The notes beneath the pieces are model-generated. The model worked only from the letters and a program-made list of their open reading frames with translations. It did no database searches and was not told the origin of the DNA. Shown piece after piece: positions 16,598 through 24,107 of a stretch of 51,073 nt of DNA. The translations under genes were made by a program, and so were the position numbers. The DNA lies in assembly GCA_004557565.1 (NCBI GenBank), contig SFGS01000008.1, positions 1 through 51,073 of the forward strand, in the 5' to 3' direction. Within the stretch, counting starts at the first letter, position 1. Every line of letters starts with the position of its first letter. This stretch comes from Bacteroidales bacterium (GTDB lineage: Bacteria; Bacteroidota; Bacteroidia; Bacteroidales; Muribaculaceae).

Positions 16598-16629
16598 CAA
16601 AGTTACTAAAATTGAAAAATACAAACAAA
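16598..16629 (-). promoter_or_regulatory. Predicted promoter of the DUF4143 ATPase gene
   Basis: On the minus strand TTTG (16629-16626), 20 bases, then TAACTTTG (16605-16598). The -7 element lies outside the 33-bp repeat array, whereas the -33 element lies inside its first copy. The leader to the start codon is about 20 bases. Confidence 0.6.
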
Positions 16630-16732
16630 TAATTGGGCGATTTTTTGAAAAATACAAAGATATAATTGGGGCAAAAATTGAAAAATACAAAGATATAATT
16701 GGGCGGTTTTTTGAAAAATACAAAGATATAAT
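16614..16732. repeat. 33-bp tandem repeat array upstream of the DUF4143 ATPase gene
   Basis: Copies start at 16614, 16647, 16680 and 16713, an exact 33-base period; the fourth stops at 16732, in the stop codon of the adjacent glycosyltransferase gene. The unit is GAAAAATACAAAGATATAAT followed by a 13-base part of TGGGCGGTTTTTT type. On the minus strand copies 2-4 contain TATCTTTG, a -7-like word, but the next copy's TTTG is 25 bases upstream rather than 19-21. Because 33 is a multiple of three, a plus-strand frame across it stays open with an 11-residue repeat; no start context supports that as a gene. Confidence 0.92.
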
Positions 16733-17481
16733 CAGTTTTTCACTTTGCGGACGAGGGTGCGGAAAGCGAAACCGATGTGGCGAATGGTGGTGGCTACGGT
16801 GCCGTAGTAGTGGCACATGATGTGGTAGCGCTCTTTCAGCGAGGCCTTGTGATGCTTGTCGGTCAAGCCGTCGGTGAGGAAACTCACAATGGGGGCATCG
16901 CCCACGTAGGCATTGTGGTCCGACTGCTGGAGCACACGAATGCACCAATCGTAGTCGGCGCTGAAGCGATAGGCGAGGTTGTATTGCGGAGCGAGGTCGC
17001 GGCGTGCAGCAAACGCCTGATGGCACACCAGCATACCGTGCTTGAAACTGTCGGCAGTAAGCACCGCTGGGGCTGTGAGGTGGCGCATACCCACCACTTT
17101 GCGCTCGGCGTTCACCACTTGGGTCTGACCGTAAATCACACCCGGATTGCTCCCTGACACGGCTGCCATACGCGCAAGCGAATCAGCGGCGGCAAATGCG
17201 TCGCCAGCGTTCATCCATATCAGATATTTTCCTTTGGCAAGGCGAATGGCCTTGTTCATAGCGTCGTAGAGTCCCTTGTCACGCTCGCTCACGATGCGAG
17301 TGCCGGCAATGCCAGCCTCGTTCACCATGCGCAGGGTGTCGTCGGTCGAAGCGCCGTCCACCACCAGATATTCATAGTCGGTGCACGATTGCTCCTTCAC
17401 ACTCTTCAGCGTGGGCGCAATCACCCCAGCCGCATTCCACGTAACAGTAATCACAGAAAATAACACTTCCATATCATTCAT
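16732..17481 (-). CDS. Family 2 glycosyltransferase (GT-A fold)
   Basis: The 249-residue product begins FSVITVTWNAAGVIAPTLKSV, the nucleotide-sugar binding start of GT2 enzymes, with VVDGASTDDTL (about residues 37-47) and a second acidic motif at YLIWMNAGDAF (about 89-99). SADYDWCIRVL (about 172-182) fits the acceptor-side D-W motif of WcaA/WcaE-like enzymes. It should transfer a sugar during polysaccharide or lipopolysaccharide synthesis at the inner face of the membrane. The start could be Met1 or Met4. It stands apart from the main polysaccharide locus; its stop codon directly borders the 33-bp repeat array. Confidence 0.9.
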   Translation of the reverse strand: MNDMEVLFSVITVTWNAAGVIAPTLKSVKEQSCTDYEYLVVDGASTDDTLRMVNEAGIAGTRIVSERDKGLYDAMNKAIRLAKGKYLIWMNAGDAFAAADSLARMAAVSGSNPGVIYGQTQVVNAERKVVGMRHLTAPAVLTADSFKHGMLVCHQAFAARRDLAPQYNLAYRFSADYDWCIRVLQQSDHNAYVGDAPIVSFLTDGLTDKHHKASLKERYHIMCHYYGTVATTIRHIGFAFRTLVRKVKN

Positions 17482-17723
17482 TTATTTCGCAAATGAGGGG
17501 GCGAGATGGTGTAGTTTCGCCTTCATTTGGGCAATTTCTTACGCAAAAATAGCAATAAAATTTGTGAAACATTTGCATTTTGGCGTTAATTTGTTTTTCG
17601 CCGTGGGCTGAGGTTGGAAATAATATTGTAATTTTGCGTAAAATAAGGCGTATAAGCCAATCGTGGCATCCGCTGCCGATTGCGTTTACACGCTCTCCGA
17701 TTTTTAGACTAAAACAAGAAATT

Positions 17724-19064
17724 ATGGCATCAAAACTTTGGGAAAAAAACATACAGGTTGACCACGATGTGGAAACCTACACCGTGGGGCGCGACCGTGA
17801 AATGGACCTCTATTTGGCTCGCTACGACGTGCTTGGCTCGATCGCCCACATCACTATGCTGCAAACCATCAATTTGCTCACCGCCGACGAGCTTTCCCAG
17901 CTCACCGCTGCCCTGCGCGAGATTTACGCCGAGATTGAGGCTGGCAAATTCGTGATTGAAGACGGCATTGAGGATGTGCACTCGCAAGTGGAACTGATGC
18001 TTACGCGTCGCCTTGGCGATGTGGGCAAGAAAATCCACTCTGGCCGCTCACGCAACGACCAAGTGCTCGTGGACCTTCGCCTCTTTATCCGCAGCGAGAT
18101 TGAAGATGTGGTGCATCACATCACCACGCTTTTCCACACGCTTCAGGCGCAGAGCGAGCGTTATAAGGATGTGTTGATGCCGGGCTACACCCACTTGCAA
18201 GTGGCAATGCCGTCGTCGTTCGGACTGTGGTTTGGGGCATACGCCGAATCGCTTGCCGACGACCTGGTGGTGCTCCGCGCCGCCTACGATGTGAACAACC
18301 GCAATCCGCTGGGCTCTGCCGCTGGCTACGGCTCGTCGTTCCCCCTCAACCGCGAACTCACCACGCAGTTGCTCGGATTTGCGTCGGTCGACTACAATGT
18401 GGTGTATGCCCAGATGGGACGTGGCAAGACCGAGCGAATCGTGGCAGCCGCCATCGCCAACATTGCCGCCACCATTTCAAAACTGGCGTTCGACGCATGT
18501 ATGTTTAATTCGCAAAACTTCGCATTCATCAAACTCCCCGACGAGTTCACCACCGGCTCTTCGATTATGCCGCACAAGAAAAATCCCGATGTGTTTGAAT
18601 TGACGCGCGCACGTTGCAACCGTCTGGAGGCACTGCCGTTCCAAATCACAATGGTCACCAACAATCTGCCTGTGGGCTATTTCCGCGACTTGCAACTCAC
18701 CAAGGAGGATTTCCTGCCGGCGTTCGATGAAATCAAGGCTATTCTCTCGATGGTCAACGCCATGATGAGCCAAGTGAAGGTGAACGAGCATATCCTCGAC
18801 GATGCACGCTACGACCTCATGTTCAGCGTGGAGGAGGTGAACCGCCTCGCAGCCGCTGGCATGCCGTTCCGTGATGCCTACAAGAAGGTGGGACTCGACA
18901 TCGAGGCAGGCAAGTTCACCCCAGTGAAGAAGGTGCACCACACCCACGAGGGCTCTATCGGCAACCTCTGCAACGACCGCATCGCCGCCCTCTACCAGCG
19001 CACGCTCGATGGCTTCGATTTCGAAACCTATCACAAGGCGTTCAGCCACCTGCTCGGCAGATAA
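17724..19064 (+). CDS. argH: Argininosuccinate lyase ArgH
   Basis: ArgH splits argininosuccinate into arginine and fumarate, the last step of arginine synthesis. The start at 17724 gives MASKLWEKNIQVDHDVETYT and 446 residues, the Bacteroidetes length; an in-frame start at 17580 would add 48 non-homologous residues and is rejected. Family motifs include the signature GSSIMPHKKNPDVFEL (about residue 273), SGRSRNDQVLVDLRL (about 102-116) and TDGYTHLQ-like PGYTHLQVAMP. A -7 word TAATTTTG at 17629-17636 suggests a leader of about 85 bases, but no good -33 element is seen. No other arginine gene is adjacent. A hairpin repeat at 19101 lies 36 bases after the stop. Confidence 0.96.
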   Translation: MASKLWEKNIQVDHDVETYTVGRDREMDLYLARYDVLGSIAHITMLQTINLLTADELSQLTAALREIYAEIEAGKFVIEDGIEDVHSQVELMLTRRLGDVGKKIHSGRSRNDQVLVDLRLFIRSEIEDVVHHITTLFHTLQAQSERYKDVLMPGYTHLQVAMPSSFGLWFGAYAESLADDLVVLRAAYDVNNRNPLGSAAGYGSSFPLNRELTTQLLGFASVDYNVVYAQMGRGKTERIVAAAIANIAATISKLAFDACMFNSQNFAFIKLPDEFTTGSSIMPHKKNPDVFELTRARCNRLEALPFQITMVTNNLPVGYFRDLQLTKEDFLPAFDEIKAILSMVNAMMSQVKVNEHILDDARYDLMFSVEEVNRLAAAGMPFRDAYKKVGLDIEAGKFTPVKKVHHTHEGSIGNLCNDRIAALYQRTLDGFDFETYHKAFSHLLGR

Positions 19065-19100
19065 CGGCAACTCAGAGGGGAGGGAGCGAATATTCAAAAC

Positions 19101-19181
19101 GTAGGGACATGCCTTTGGCATGTTTCTAATGCGTTGAAATTTTGGTCACTTCCTTTGAAACATGCCGAGGCATGTCCCTAC
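19101..19181. repeat. GTAGGGAC-type paired-hairpin repeat element
   Basis: The left arm GTAGGGACATGCC-ttt-GGCATGT (19101-19123) and right arm ACATGCC-ga-GGCATGTCCCTAC (19160-19181) are each hairpins and are inverted repeats of each other around a spacer of about 35 bases. The ends GTAGGGAC and GTCCCTAC match those of the inner pair at 6901-6991, but the hairpin stems differ in sequence. It sits between argH and the lipoprotein gene and could act as a terminator for argH. Confidence 0.85.
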
Positions 19182-19258
19182 GCTATGGTGATGTCTATTT
19201 GGTGATTTAGCATACCTTAGCCACACACAAATATTGATTCACAATAATGAAATAACCG

Positions 19259-19762
19259 ATGATAAAGAAAACGCTTTTACTGATTATGCTTTTGGGTGTG
19301 TTTGCCAGTTGCAACCACATCGACAACAAGGTGCTTCCCTCCTACACCGTGCGCATCGACTTGGGCACATACGGCGTGTGGAACACCTACGGTGTGACTG
19401 GCGTGGGCGATTACCGCATCTTCAGCCGCGATAAGCAGTTGCCAGCCAACTTTCCCTACAACGCCAACACATTCACCGGCTTTGGCGGCGTGCTGCTCAT
19501 CATGGGGCTCGACACATCCACTGGCTCGTATGCGCCACTGGCGTTCGACGCTGCCTGTCCTGTGGAGCGCAGACCAGAATACACGCTCACTGTCGACCCC
19601 ACCACATTCGATGCCATTTGCCCCAAATGCGGCTCGCACTACAACGTGCTCAATGGCTCTGGCGGACCGCTCTCAGGCACAGCACTTAGCCAAAAAGTGG
19701 GGCTCCAACCCTACAAATGCCGCCAATCGGTGAACGGAGGTTACATCATCACCTCATACTAA
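19259..19762 (+). CDS. Lipoprotein with Rieske-like fold and altered metal ligands
   Basis: The 167-residue product has a lipoprotein signal ending GVFASC (lipid Cys18). The second half resembles a Rieske [2Fe-2S] domain, FDAACPVE ... FDAICPKCGSHYNVLNG-GGPLSGTAL, as in the known Bacteroidetes 'Rieske-like lipoprotein' family. The usual ligands are C-x-H and C-x-x-H. Here the first box is Cys100-Pro-Val and the second is Cys121-Pro-Lys-Cys124-Gly-Ser-His127, with a further Cys154. Neither ligand histidine is in its normal place, so it may bind a different centre such as four-cysteine iron or zinc, or no metal. It would face the periplasm or surface. No redox gene is next to it. Confidence 0.75.
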   Translation: MIKKTLLLIMLLGVFASCNHIDNKVLPSYTVRIDLGTYGVWNTYGVTGVGDYRIFSRDKQLPANFPYNANTFTGFGGVLLIMGLDTSTGSYAPLAFDAACPVERRPEYTLTVDPTTFDAICPKCGSHYNVLNGSGGPLSGTALSQKVGLQPYKCRQSVNGGYIITSY

Positions 19763-19786
19763 CCGCAGATTTTTGTTTTTCAAATA

Positions 19787-19818
19787 TTTGTCAAAACAAA
19801 AAAATTGCATTACCTTTG
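19787..19818 (+). promoter_or_regulatory. Predicted promoter of tRNA-Leu
   Basis: TTTG at 19787-19790, a 20-base spacer, then TACCTTTG at 19811-19818, an exact consensus match about 27 bases before the tRNA. Confidence 0.7.
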
Positions 19819-19844
19819 CACCGCATTTGTTTACCGCAATAGCT

Positions 19845-19928
19845 GCTCGGATGGTGGAATCGGTAGACACGAGGGACTTAAAATCCCTTGGCCATTAGGC
19901 TGTGCGGGTTCAAGTCCCGCTCCGAGTA
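19845..19928 (+). tRNA. tRNA-Leu (anticodon UAA)
   Basis: The sequence folds as a class II tRNA. The acceptor GCTCGGA (19845-19851) pairs with TCCGAGT (19921-19927), with a G-U first pair and discriminator A19928. The anticodon stem AGGGA/TCCCT encloses loop CTTAAAA, giving anticodon TAA. A variable arm of leucine type follows, and then the T arm GCGGG-TTCAAGT-CCCGC. The 3' CCA is not fully encoded. It has its own promoter and an intrinsic terminator eight bases downstream, so it is a single-gene transcript. Confidence 0.96.
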
Positions 19929-19936
19929 CCCACATA

Positions 19937-19969
19937 GGCTGTTAATCTCCGCGATTAACAGCCTTTTTT
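19937..19969 (+). terminator. Intrinsic terminator of tRNA-Leu
   Basis: A perfect 11-bp stem GGCTGTTAATC (19937-19947) and GATTAACAGCC (19953-19963) with a five-base loop, followed by six T. Confidence 0.9.
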
Positions 19970-20348
19970 AGGCTCACACAGATCTCACAGATTCCACAGG
20001 TTTTGCTTTTGAGGGCGTTAAATCTCACAGAGGCTGGTGGTTATTGAAGTGTCCGAGTGCTCCGAGGGCTCTGATTAACAAGGTTCCCACAAATTCTCCG
20101 AGGGGTGAATTTGTGGGAATTTTTAATTTGTGGAAATTTGTGATAATTTGTGGCAGATTTTAAAAAACAGGAATCCCACGAATTTCACGAATAATTATTT
20201 TTGTTGAATCTGTTGAATCTGTTGAATCTGTGTGAGACCTTCCCACATAATTCTGTGAGATTTCCCACCAACAAAAATTTCCGTGAAATCCGTGGAATCT
20301 GTGTGAGCCACTGCCCACCACAAAAGTGGAATCTGTGTGGGTAAAGGG
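19970..20348. repeat. Word-repeat spacer between tRNA-Leu and porN
   Basis: No gene is seen. The spacer is built from the same short words as 11936-12446: CTCACACAGATCTCACAG (complement of the GTGAGATCTGTGTGAG family) at 19973-19990, CCGAGTGCTCCGAGGGCTC at about 20052, then runs of AATTTGTGGAAATTTGTG type (20120-20150), GTTGAATCT three times (20212-20230), and GTGGAATCTGTGTGAG at about 20292. No terminator for porN was recognised. Confidence 0.8.
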
Positions 20349-21467
20349 TTAGCGCTTACGGTTGCGGACGCTTCTTACTGCGCCACCGCTCGATTTCACT
20401 TCGCGGGTTTTCACCTTTGCCACTTTCTGTTTCTTTTCCTTTTTCACAGTAGCCTTCTTGGTGGACTTTGCGCCACGCTTGGTGGTGGATTTCTTCACCG
20501 ACTTCTGCTCCTCTGCTGCTGTGGTTTCTTCATCGTCGGCGCCTTCGGCTTCACGCTCTGCCTTTTCGCGGGCTTCCTTCTGAGCCTGGAGCTCTTCGCG
20601 TGATGGCACCCACAATCCCTTGTCGAACTGGCGCAAACGGCGTTCAATGCTGTCTTGTGCGTGCTTGTAGGCCTTATCGTCAGGGAATTGCATACGCAAG
20701 GTTTGGTTGCGCAGGTTCTTCACCTTATAGATGTCGCCCTTATACATATTGAGTTTGAAGAAGTCGTCGAGGTTGTAGCGGAGCAAGTTGTTGTCGTTGT
20801 CGGTAAACACAAACTGCTGTGCGATGTATGGGCGAATGTCGTTGAGTTTCACCCAGAACATAGGCCACTTTTGCACCACGCCAAACTCGTCTTCACGGTG
20901 CAGCACAGGGCAGATGGCATCCACACGGCTACGCATTTTATTGCTGCGGGTGTCGAACTCCCACTTTTCAATAATGTAGTAACTCAGCACCTCACTACCT
21001 GGAATGTCGGCATTCTCAATCACGTATTTAGGCGCCTTTTCGGTGCTGCCCTTGGCGTGAGCGTAGAGAATGTGGAAGCGGTCGAGCATGTTGCTGATCT
21101 TATACTTGTAAGTGTCGGTAAACATTTCGCGACCGTCGAGCCACTCATACACAGAGATGTCGCCGTTAGCCACATGGCGCATGATGATGTAGAACAAACT
21201 TTCGCCATCTTCATTTGGCTCTTCGGGATAATAGAGTGCCGCGTTCTTGCCCTTGGTGAGGTCAATCTCACGATACACGATTTTCATCCACTGCAAGTCG
21301 GCATCGCTTGGCTCCGGCACCTCGTAGAACGATTGCTGACGCGTTGAAACTTGCGATTGAGCCTTCTTCGCAGCGGTGGCTGCGGTCTTTTTCACCACCT
21401 GTGCTTGTGCAACAGAGGCAGTGCAAGCGATAGCCGCCACGGCAATGATTACTTTGAGAAACTTCAT
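20349..21467 (-). CDS. porN: Type IX secretion protein PorN/GldN
   Basis: PorN is the periplasmic partner of the PorK lipoprotein; together they form the ring beneath the outer membrane in type IX secretion and gliding. The 372-residue protein has a signal peptide ending ASVAQAQ (about residue 23), then the GldN core with SDADLQWMKIVYREIDLTKGKNAALYYPEEP (split across about 58-88), YEWLDGREMFTDTYKYK and RFHILYAHAK. The last 80 residues are unusually basic: after a short acidic segment (EGADDEETTAAEEQ) comes a Lys/Arg-rich tail ending SVRNRKR. It is the last gene of the leftward por operon, 41 bases after porM. Confidence 0.92.
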   Translation of the reverse strand: MKFLKVIIAVAAIACTASVAQAQVVKKTAATAAKKAQSQVSTRQQSFYEVPEPSDADLQWMKIVYREIDLTKGKNAALYYPEEPNEDGESLFYIIMRHVANGDISVYEWLDGREMFTDTYKYKISNMLDRFHILYAHAKGSTEKAPKYVIENADIPGSEVLSYYIIEKWEFDTRSNKMRSRVDAICPVLHREDEFGVVQKWPMFWVKLNDIRPYIAQQFVFTDNDNNLLRYNLDDFFKLNMYKGDIYKVKNLRNQTLRMQFPDDKAYKHAQDSIERRLRQFDKGLWVPSREELQAQKEAREKAEREAEGADDEETTAAEEQKSVKKSTTKRGAKSTKKATVKKEKKQKVAKVKTREVKSSGGAVRSVRNRKR

Positions 21468-21508
21468 ATCTAAAGTTTATATATAAATATTATCTGATTA
21501 AAAAATTA

Positions 21509-23074
21509 TCAATTCACAATCACTTCCATTGGTGCGATGTCGCGAGTCACGCCGTCGGGGCCTGTGGCCTTCACACGCGAGATGTAGAAGCGCTTGCCGT
21601 GTCGCATCTGCTTCATAGCCTCACGCTGGCGTGGTGAGAAGTTTGAGCCCGACGAGCGTTCGCTCATGGCGTTGCCCATCTGGTCAAAAAGCACCATATC
21701 GAAACTTACCACACGGAAGTCGATTTTCAACAAGTCGTCGTCGATAGCCGCATCCAGTCCCTTGGCTGCCAGGAGTGTGCCTTTAGAGAAAGGCTTGCCA
21801 CCCTTGTAACTGGCTCGATGGCCGTTGCCGTCGGTGTAGGTGATAAATGGCATTGGGTCGGGCAACTTACGCACGCGGAAACTGGTGGTGCCCACATTGG
21901 TGCGCTGACCGTCGATTTCGGCAGTCACGCTAATCGTACACTCGCTGCCTATTGCCGATGAGCGAGCCACCCAGCCATTAGCGGTCTTGGTGAGCGAGCC
22001 GTTGGTCATTGTGGCTTGAATCGACTGCTGAGGCACGCCTGCCACAGCAATTGACACAGGGTTGTCGATACCGGCGTAGAACACGTTCATCATAGTGGCA
22101 GAAACGGTAGCCAATGGCTCAATCACGGTGTACGACGATTTGAAGTCGCGCTTGGTGACGCTACCATCACGCGCCGTAACCTCGATAAAGCCGGAGAACT
22201 CGAATTTGCCGGTGCTGCCGGTCGCCACCTCGTAGTGGCTGCCCTTGATTTGGCTGCCGTTCACAAACACGCGTGGGCGCGCTGTGGTGTCGATGGCCGC
22301 CATCACAATCTCGGCAGAATATTTGCTGCCACGCATCACCATCTTCGATTCAGGCACCACAAACGCGTCGAAATGATTCACGCGCAGCTCGCCAGTGTCG
22401 AGGTTGGAAATCATGGAGCCGAGCGCCACGCCTTCGGCGAAGCGGATATCGTTTTGCAACTTCGAGAGCAGTGTGATAGCGGCAATGGCTGGCATACCCT
22501 CAAAGAGGCTTTCCTCCCATCGTTTCGTTCCCTCGCTTGTTTTCACATTTGCAGTAGAGAGCGCTTCCTCCACATTCTTCTGTGCATCGGGATTGTCGAG
22601 CACTCCCAATATGAATGTGCGGTATTGCTCAATGCGGGTGCGCAGTTGAGCGCCCTTCTTACCTGTTGGAGGCAGCATCACCTGGGCGGCAGCGTCGAGG
22701 TTGTCTTCGGCTTCAATGTGGTTCACATCGCCTTGCGGACCATCGCACTGCTTCACAATATCTACCTTCAACGATTCGATATAATCATACAGACTGTCGG
22801 TGGTGTTGCGCACCTGCATACCCAAATCCAGCCACTGGCGGCCCTGCTTTGGATATTTGTTGTAGAATGCTTGAATTTGCTCAAACATCATCTGGCTGCG
22901 CGCGGTGAGTGTGCGATTGGTGCGCGAGAGCCCCTGTTGCACTTGGCGGAACCCACTGAGCACATCACTCGACACATTCAAGGCAAGCATGGCGGTCAGA
23001 ACGATGTACATCAAGTTAATCATCTTCTGACGTGGCGACATGCGGCCCACCGTCTGGTTTTTAGCGTTTGCCAT
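21509..23074 (-). CDS. porM: Type IX secretion motor protein PorM/GldM
   Basis: PorM spans the inner membrane once and reaches through the periplasm as a dimer, coupling the PorL proton motor to the PorK/N ring. The 521-residue product has the family N-terminus MSPRQKMINLMYIVLTAML (membrane helix about residues 18-38, with ALNVSSDVLSGF following), a helical region to about 220 and then beta-rich domains to the end, matching the four-domain arrangement and length of known PorM. It is two bases downstream of porL on the same strand, so the two are probably translationally coupled. Confidence 0.95.
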   Translation of the reverse strand: MANAKNQTVGRMSPRQKMINLMYIVLTAMLALNVSSDVLSGFRQVQQGLSRTNRTLTARSQMMFEQIQAFYNKYPKQGRQWLDLGMQVRNTTDSLYDYIESLKVDIVKQCDGPQGDVNHIEAEDNLDAAAQVMLPPTGKKGAQLRTRIEQYRTFILGVLDNPDAQKNVEEALSTANVKTSEGTKRWEESLFEGMPAIAAITLLSKLQNDIRFAEGVALGSMISNLDTGELRVNHFDAFVVPESKMVMRGSKYSAEIVMAAIDTTARPRVFVNGSQIKGSHYEVATGSTGKFEFSGFIEVTARDGSVTKRDFKSSYTVIEPLATVSATMMNVFYAGIDNPVSIAVAGVPQQSIQATMTNGSLTKTANGWVARSSAIGSECTISVTAEIDGQRTNVGTTSFRVRKLPDPMPFITYTDGNGHRASYKGGKPFSKGTLLAAKGLDAAIDDDLLKIDFRVVSFDMVLFDQMGNAMSERSSGSNFSPRQREAMKQMRHGKRFYISRVKATGPDGVTRDIAPMEVIVN

Positions 23075-23076
23075 GC

Positions 23077-24054
23077 TTATTCGTTAGAGTTATCATTATC
23101 ATCATTAAGGTCAACGCCAGGCATACCACCCATTGGGCGATACATGTTCACGGTCATTGCCTTAATCATTTTTTCATACACGCTGTTGAGTTGCTTCATG
23201 TAGCGAGCCATCTTTTCGGTCTCGTCGCAGTAGTGTGCGCTTTCGGCTGCCGATTTCTCGTACATGTCGCGAATATCCTTCAAACCACGGTTCACGCGGT
23301 CGATGCTGTCGAGCTGTGAGGAAATGCTCTTGAGCTGAATTTCGTAGATGGTGTTCAGACCGCCAATGTTGCGGTTGAGGTTTTCCATCTGCTCCACATA
23401 GCCGGTGCTGCTTTGGGTGATGCTCTCGCTGTTTTCGGTAATGGCGCGATAGCTGCCAAGCAGCGTTTCCGACACTTGGTTGAGCGCGGTGGTGGTTTCG
23501 TTCAGTCGCTGCATCTGCTCTGAAATGCCAGCCATTTGGCTCAAATATTGCTGAGTGGCGTCGGTGAGTTCAGCCATACGGCTCAACTGGTCGCTTGCGG
23601 CTGCCATTTTAGCGATGCTTTCACTCAGCGAGCGAGAATCCTCCTCGGTGAGGTCAATGCCCTGTGGCAATCCCACAGCAGCCTTAGCCTCGGCTTCGGT
23701 CACGCCTTGCTGTGCAGGAACCTGCGCCGCTGCGCCACCGCCAATCACGATGTTGCCACCACCTGCGAAGTCGGGACGGTCGTCGGGGTCGCCAGAAGCG
23801 AGAACGGGGAACACCTGCTCCCATTTATAATCGTGCTCGGGACGGTCGAAAGCGGTGAGGATAAACATCAATACTTCCGTACCCATACCGATGGTGAGCA
23901 TTTCGTTACCACCTTCGAGGTGAAGAATCTTGAACAACGCACCCAAGATTACGACTGCCGCACCAATACTGTAGGCAAAGTTGAAGAAACGCTGACCGGT
24001 TTCACCCGAAAGGAAGCGTTCAATCACATTTTTATATTTCTTAATTTTTCCCAT
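23077..24054 (-). CDS. porL: Type IX secretion motor protein PorL/GldL
   Basis: PorL forms the inner-membrane pentamer that converts the proton gradient into rotation of PorM. In 325 residues it has two N-terminal membrane helices (RFFNFAYSIGAAVVILGALF about 20-39 and MLTIGMGTEVLMFILTAF about 51-68) around LHLEGGNE, with the membrane-embedded Glu typical of the family. A Gly-rich linker (about 105-120) leads to a long cytoplasmic coiled-coil region with repeated Gln/Thr/Asn-rich heptads and an acidic Asp/Asn end. Length is close to the Porphyromonas protein. It lies 53 bases after porK and two before porM. Confidence 0.95.
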   Translation of the reverse strand: MGKIKKYKNVIERFLSGETGQRFFNFAYSIGAAVVILGALFKILHLEGGNEMLTIGMGTEVLMFILTAFDRPEHDYKWEQVFPVLASGDPDDRPDFAGGGNIVIGGGAAAQVPAQQGVTEAEAKAAVGLPQGIDLTEEDSRSLSESIAKMAAASDQLSRMAELTDATQQYLSQMAGISEQMQRLNETTTALNQVSETLLGSYRAITENSESITQSSTGYVEQMENLNRNIGGLNTIYEIQLKSISSQLDSIDRVNRGLKDIRDMYEKSAAESAHYCDETEKMARYMKQLNSVYEKMIKAMTVNMYRPMGGMPGVDLNDDNDNSNE

Positions 24055-24107
24055 AATCCCTTATGTGTAATTGATTGGAAAATCTGTATTTGCTTTGATT
24101 TTTTTGA

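Noticed and set aside
16461..16820. Plus-strand frame with an 11-residue peptide repeat (EKYKDIIGRFF type)
   Set aside because: It arises because the 33-bp DNA repeat is divisible by three. Both ends run into genes on the other strand and there is no plausible start or promoter.
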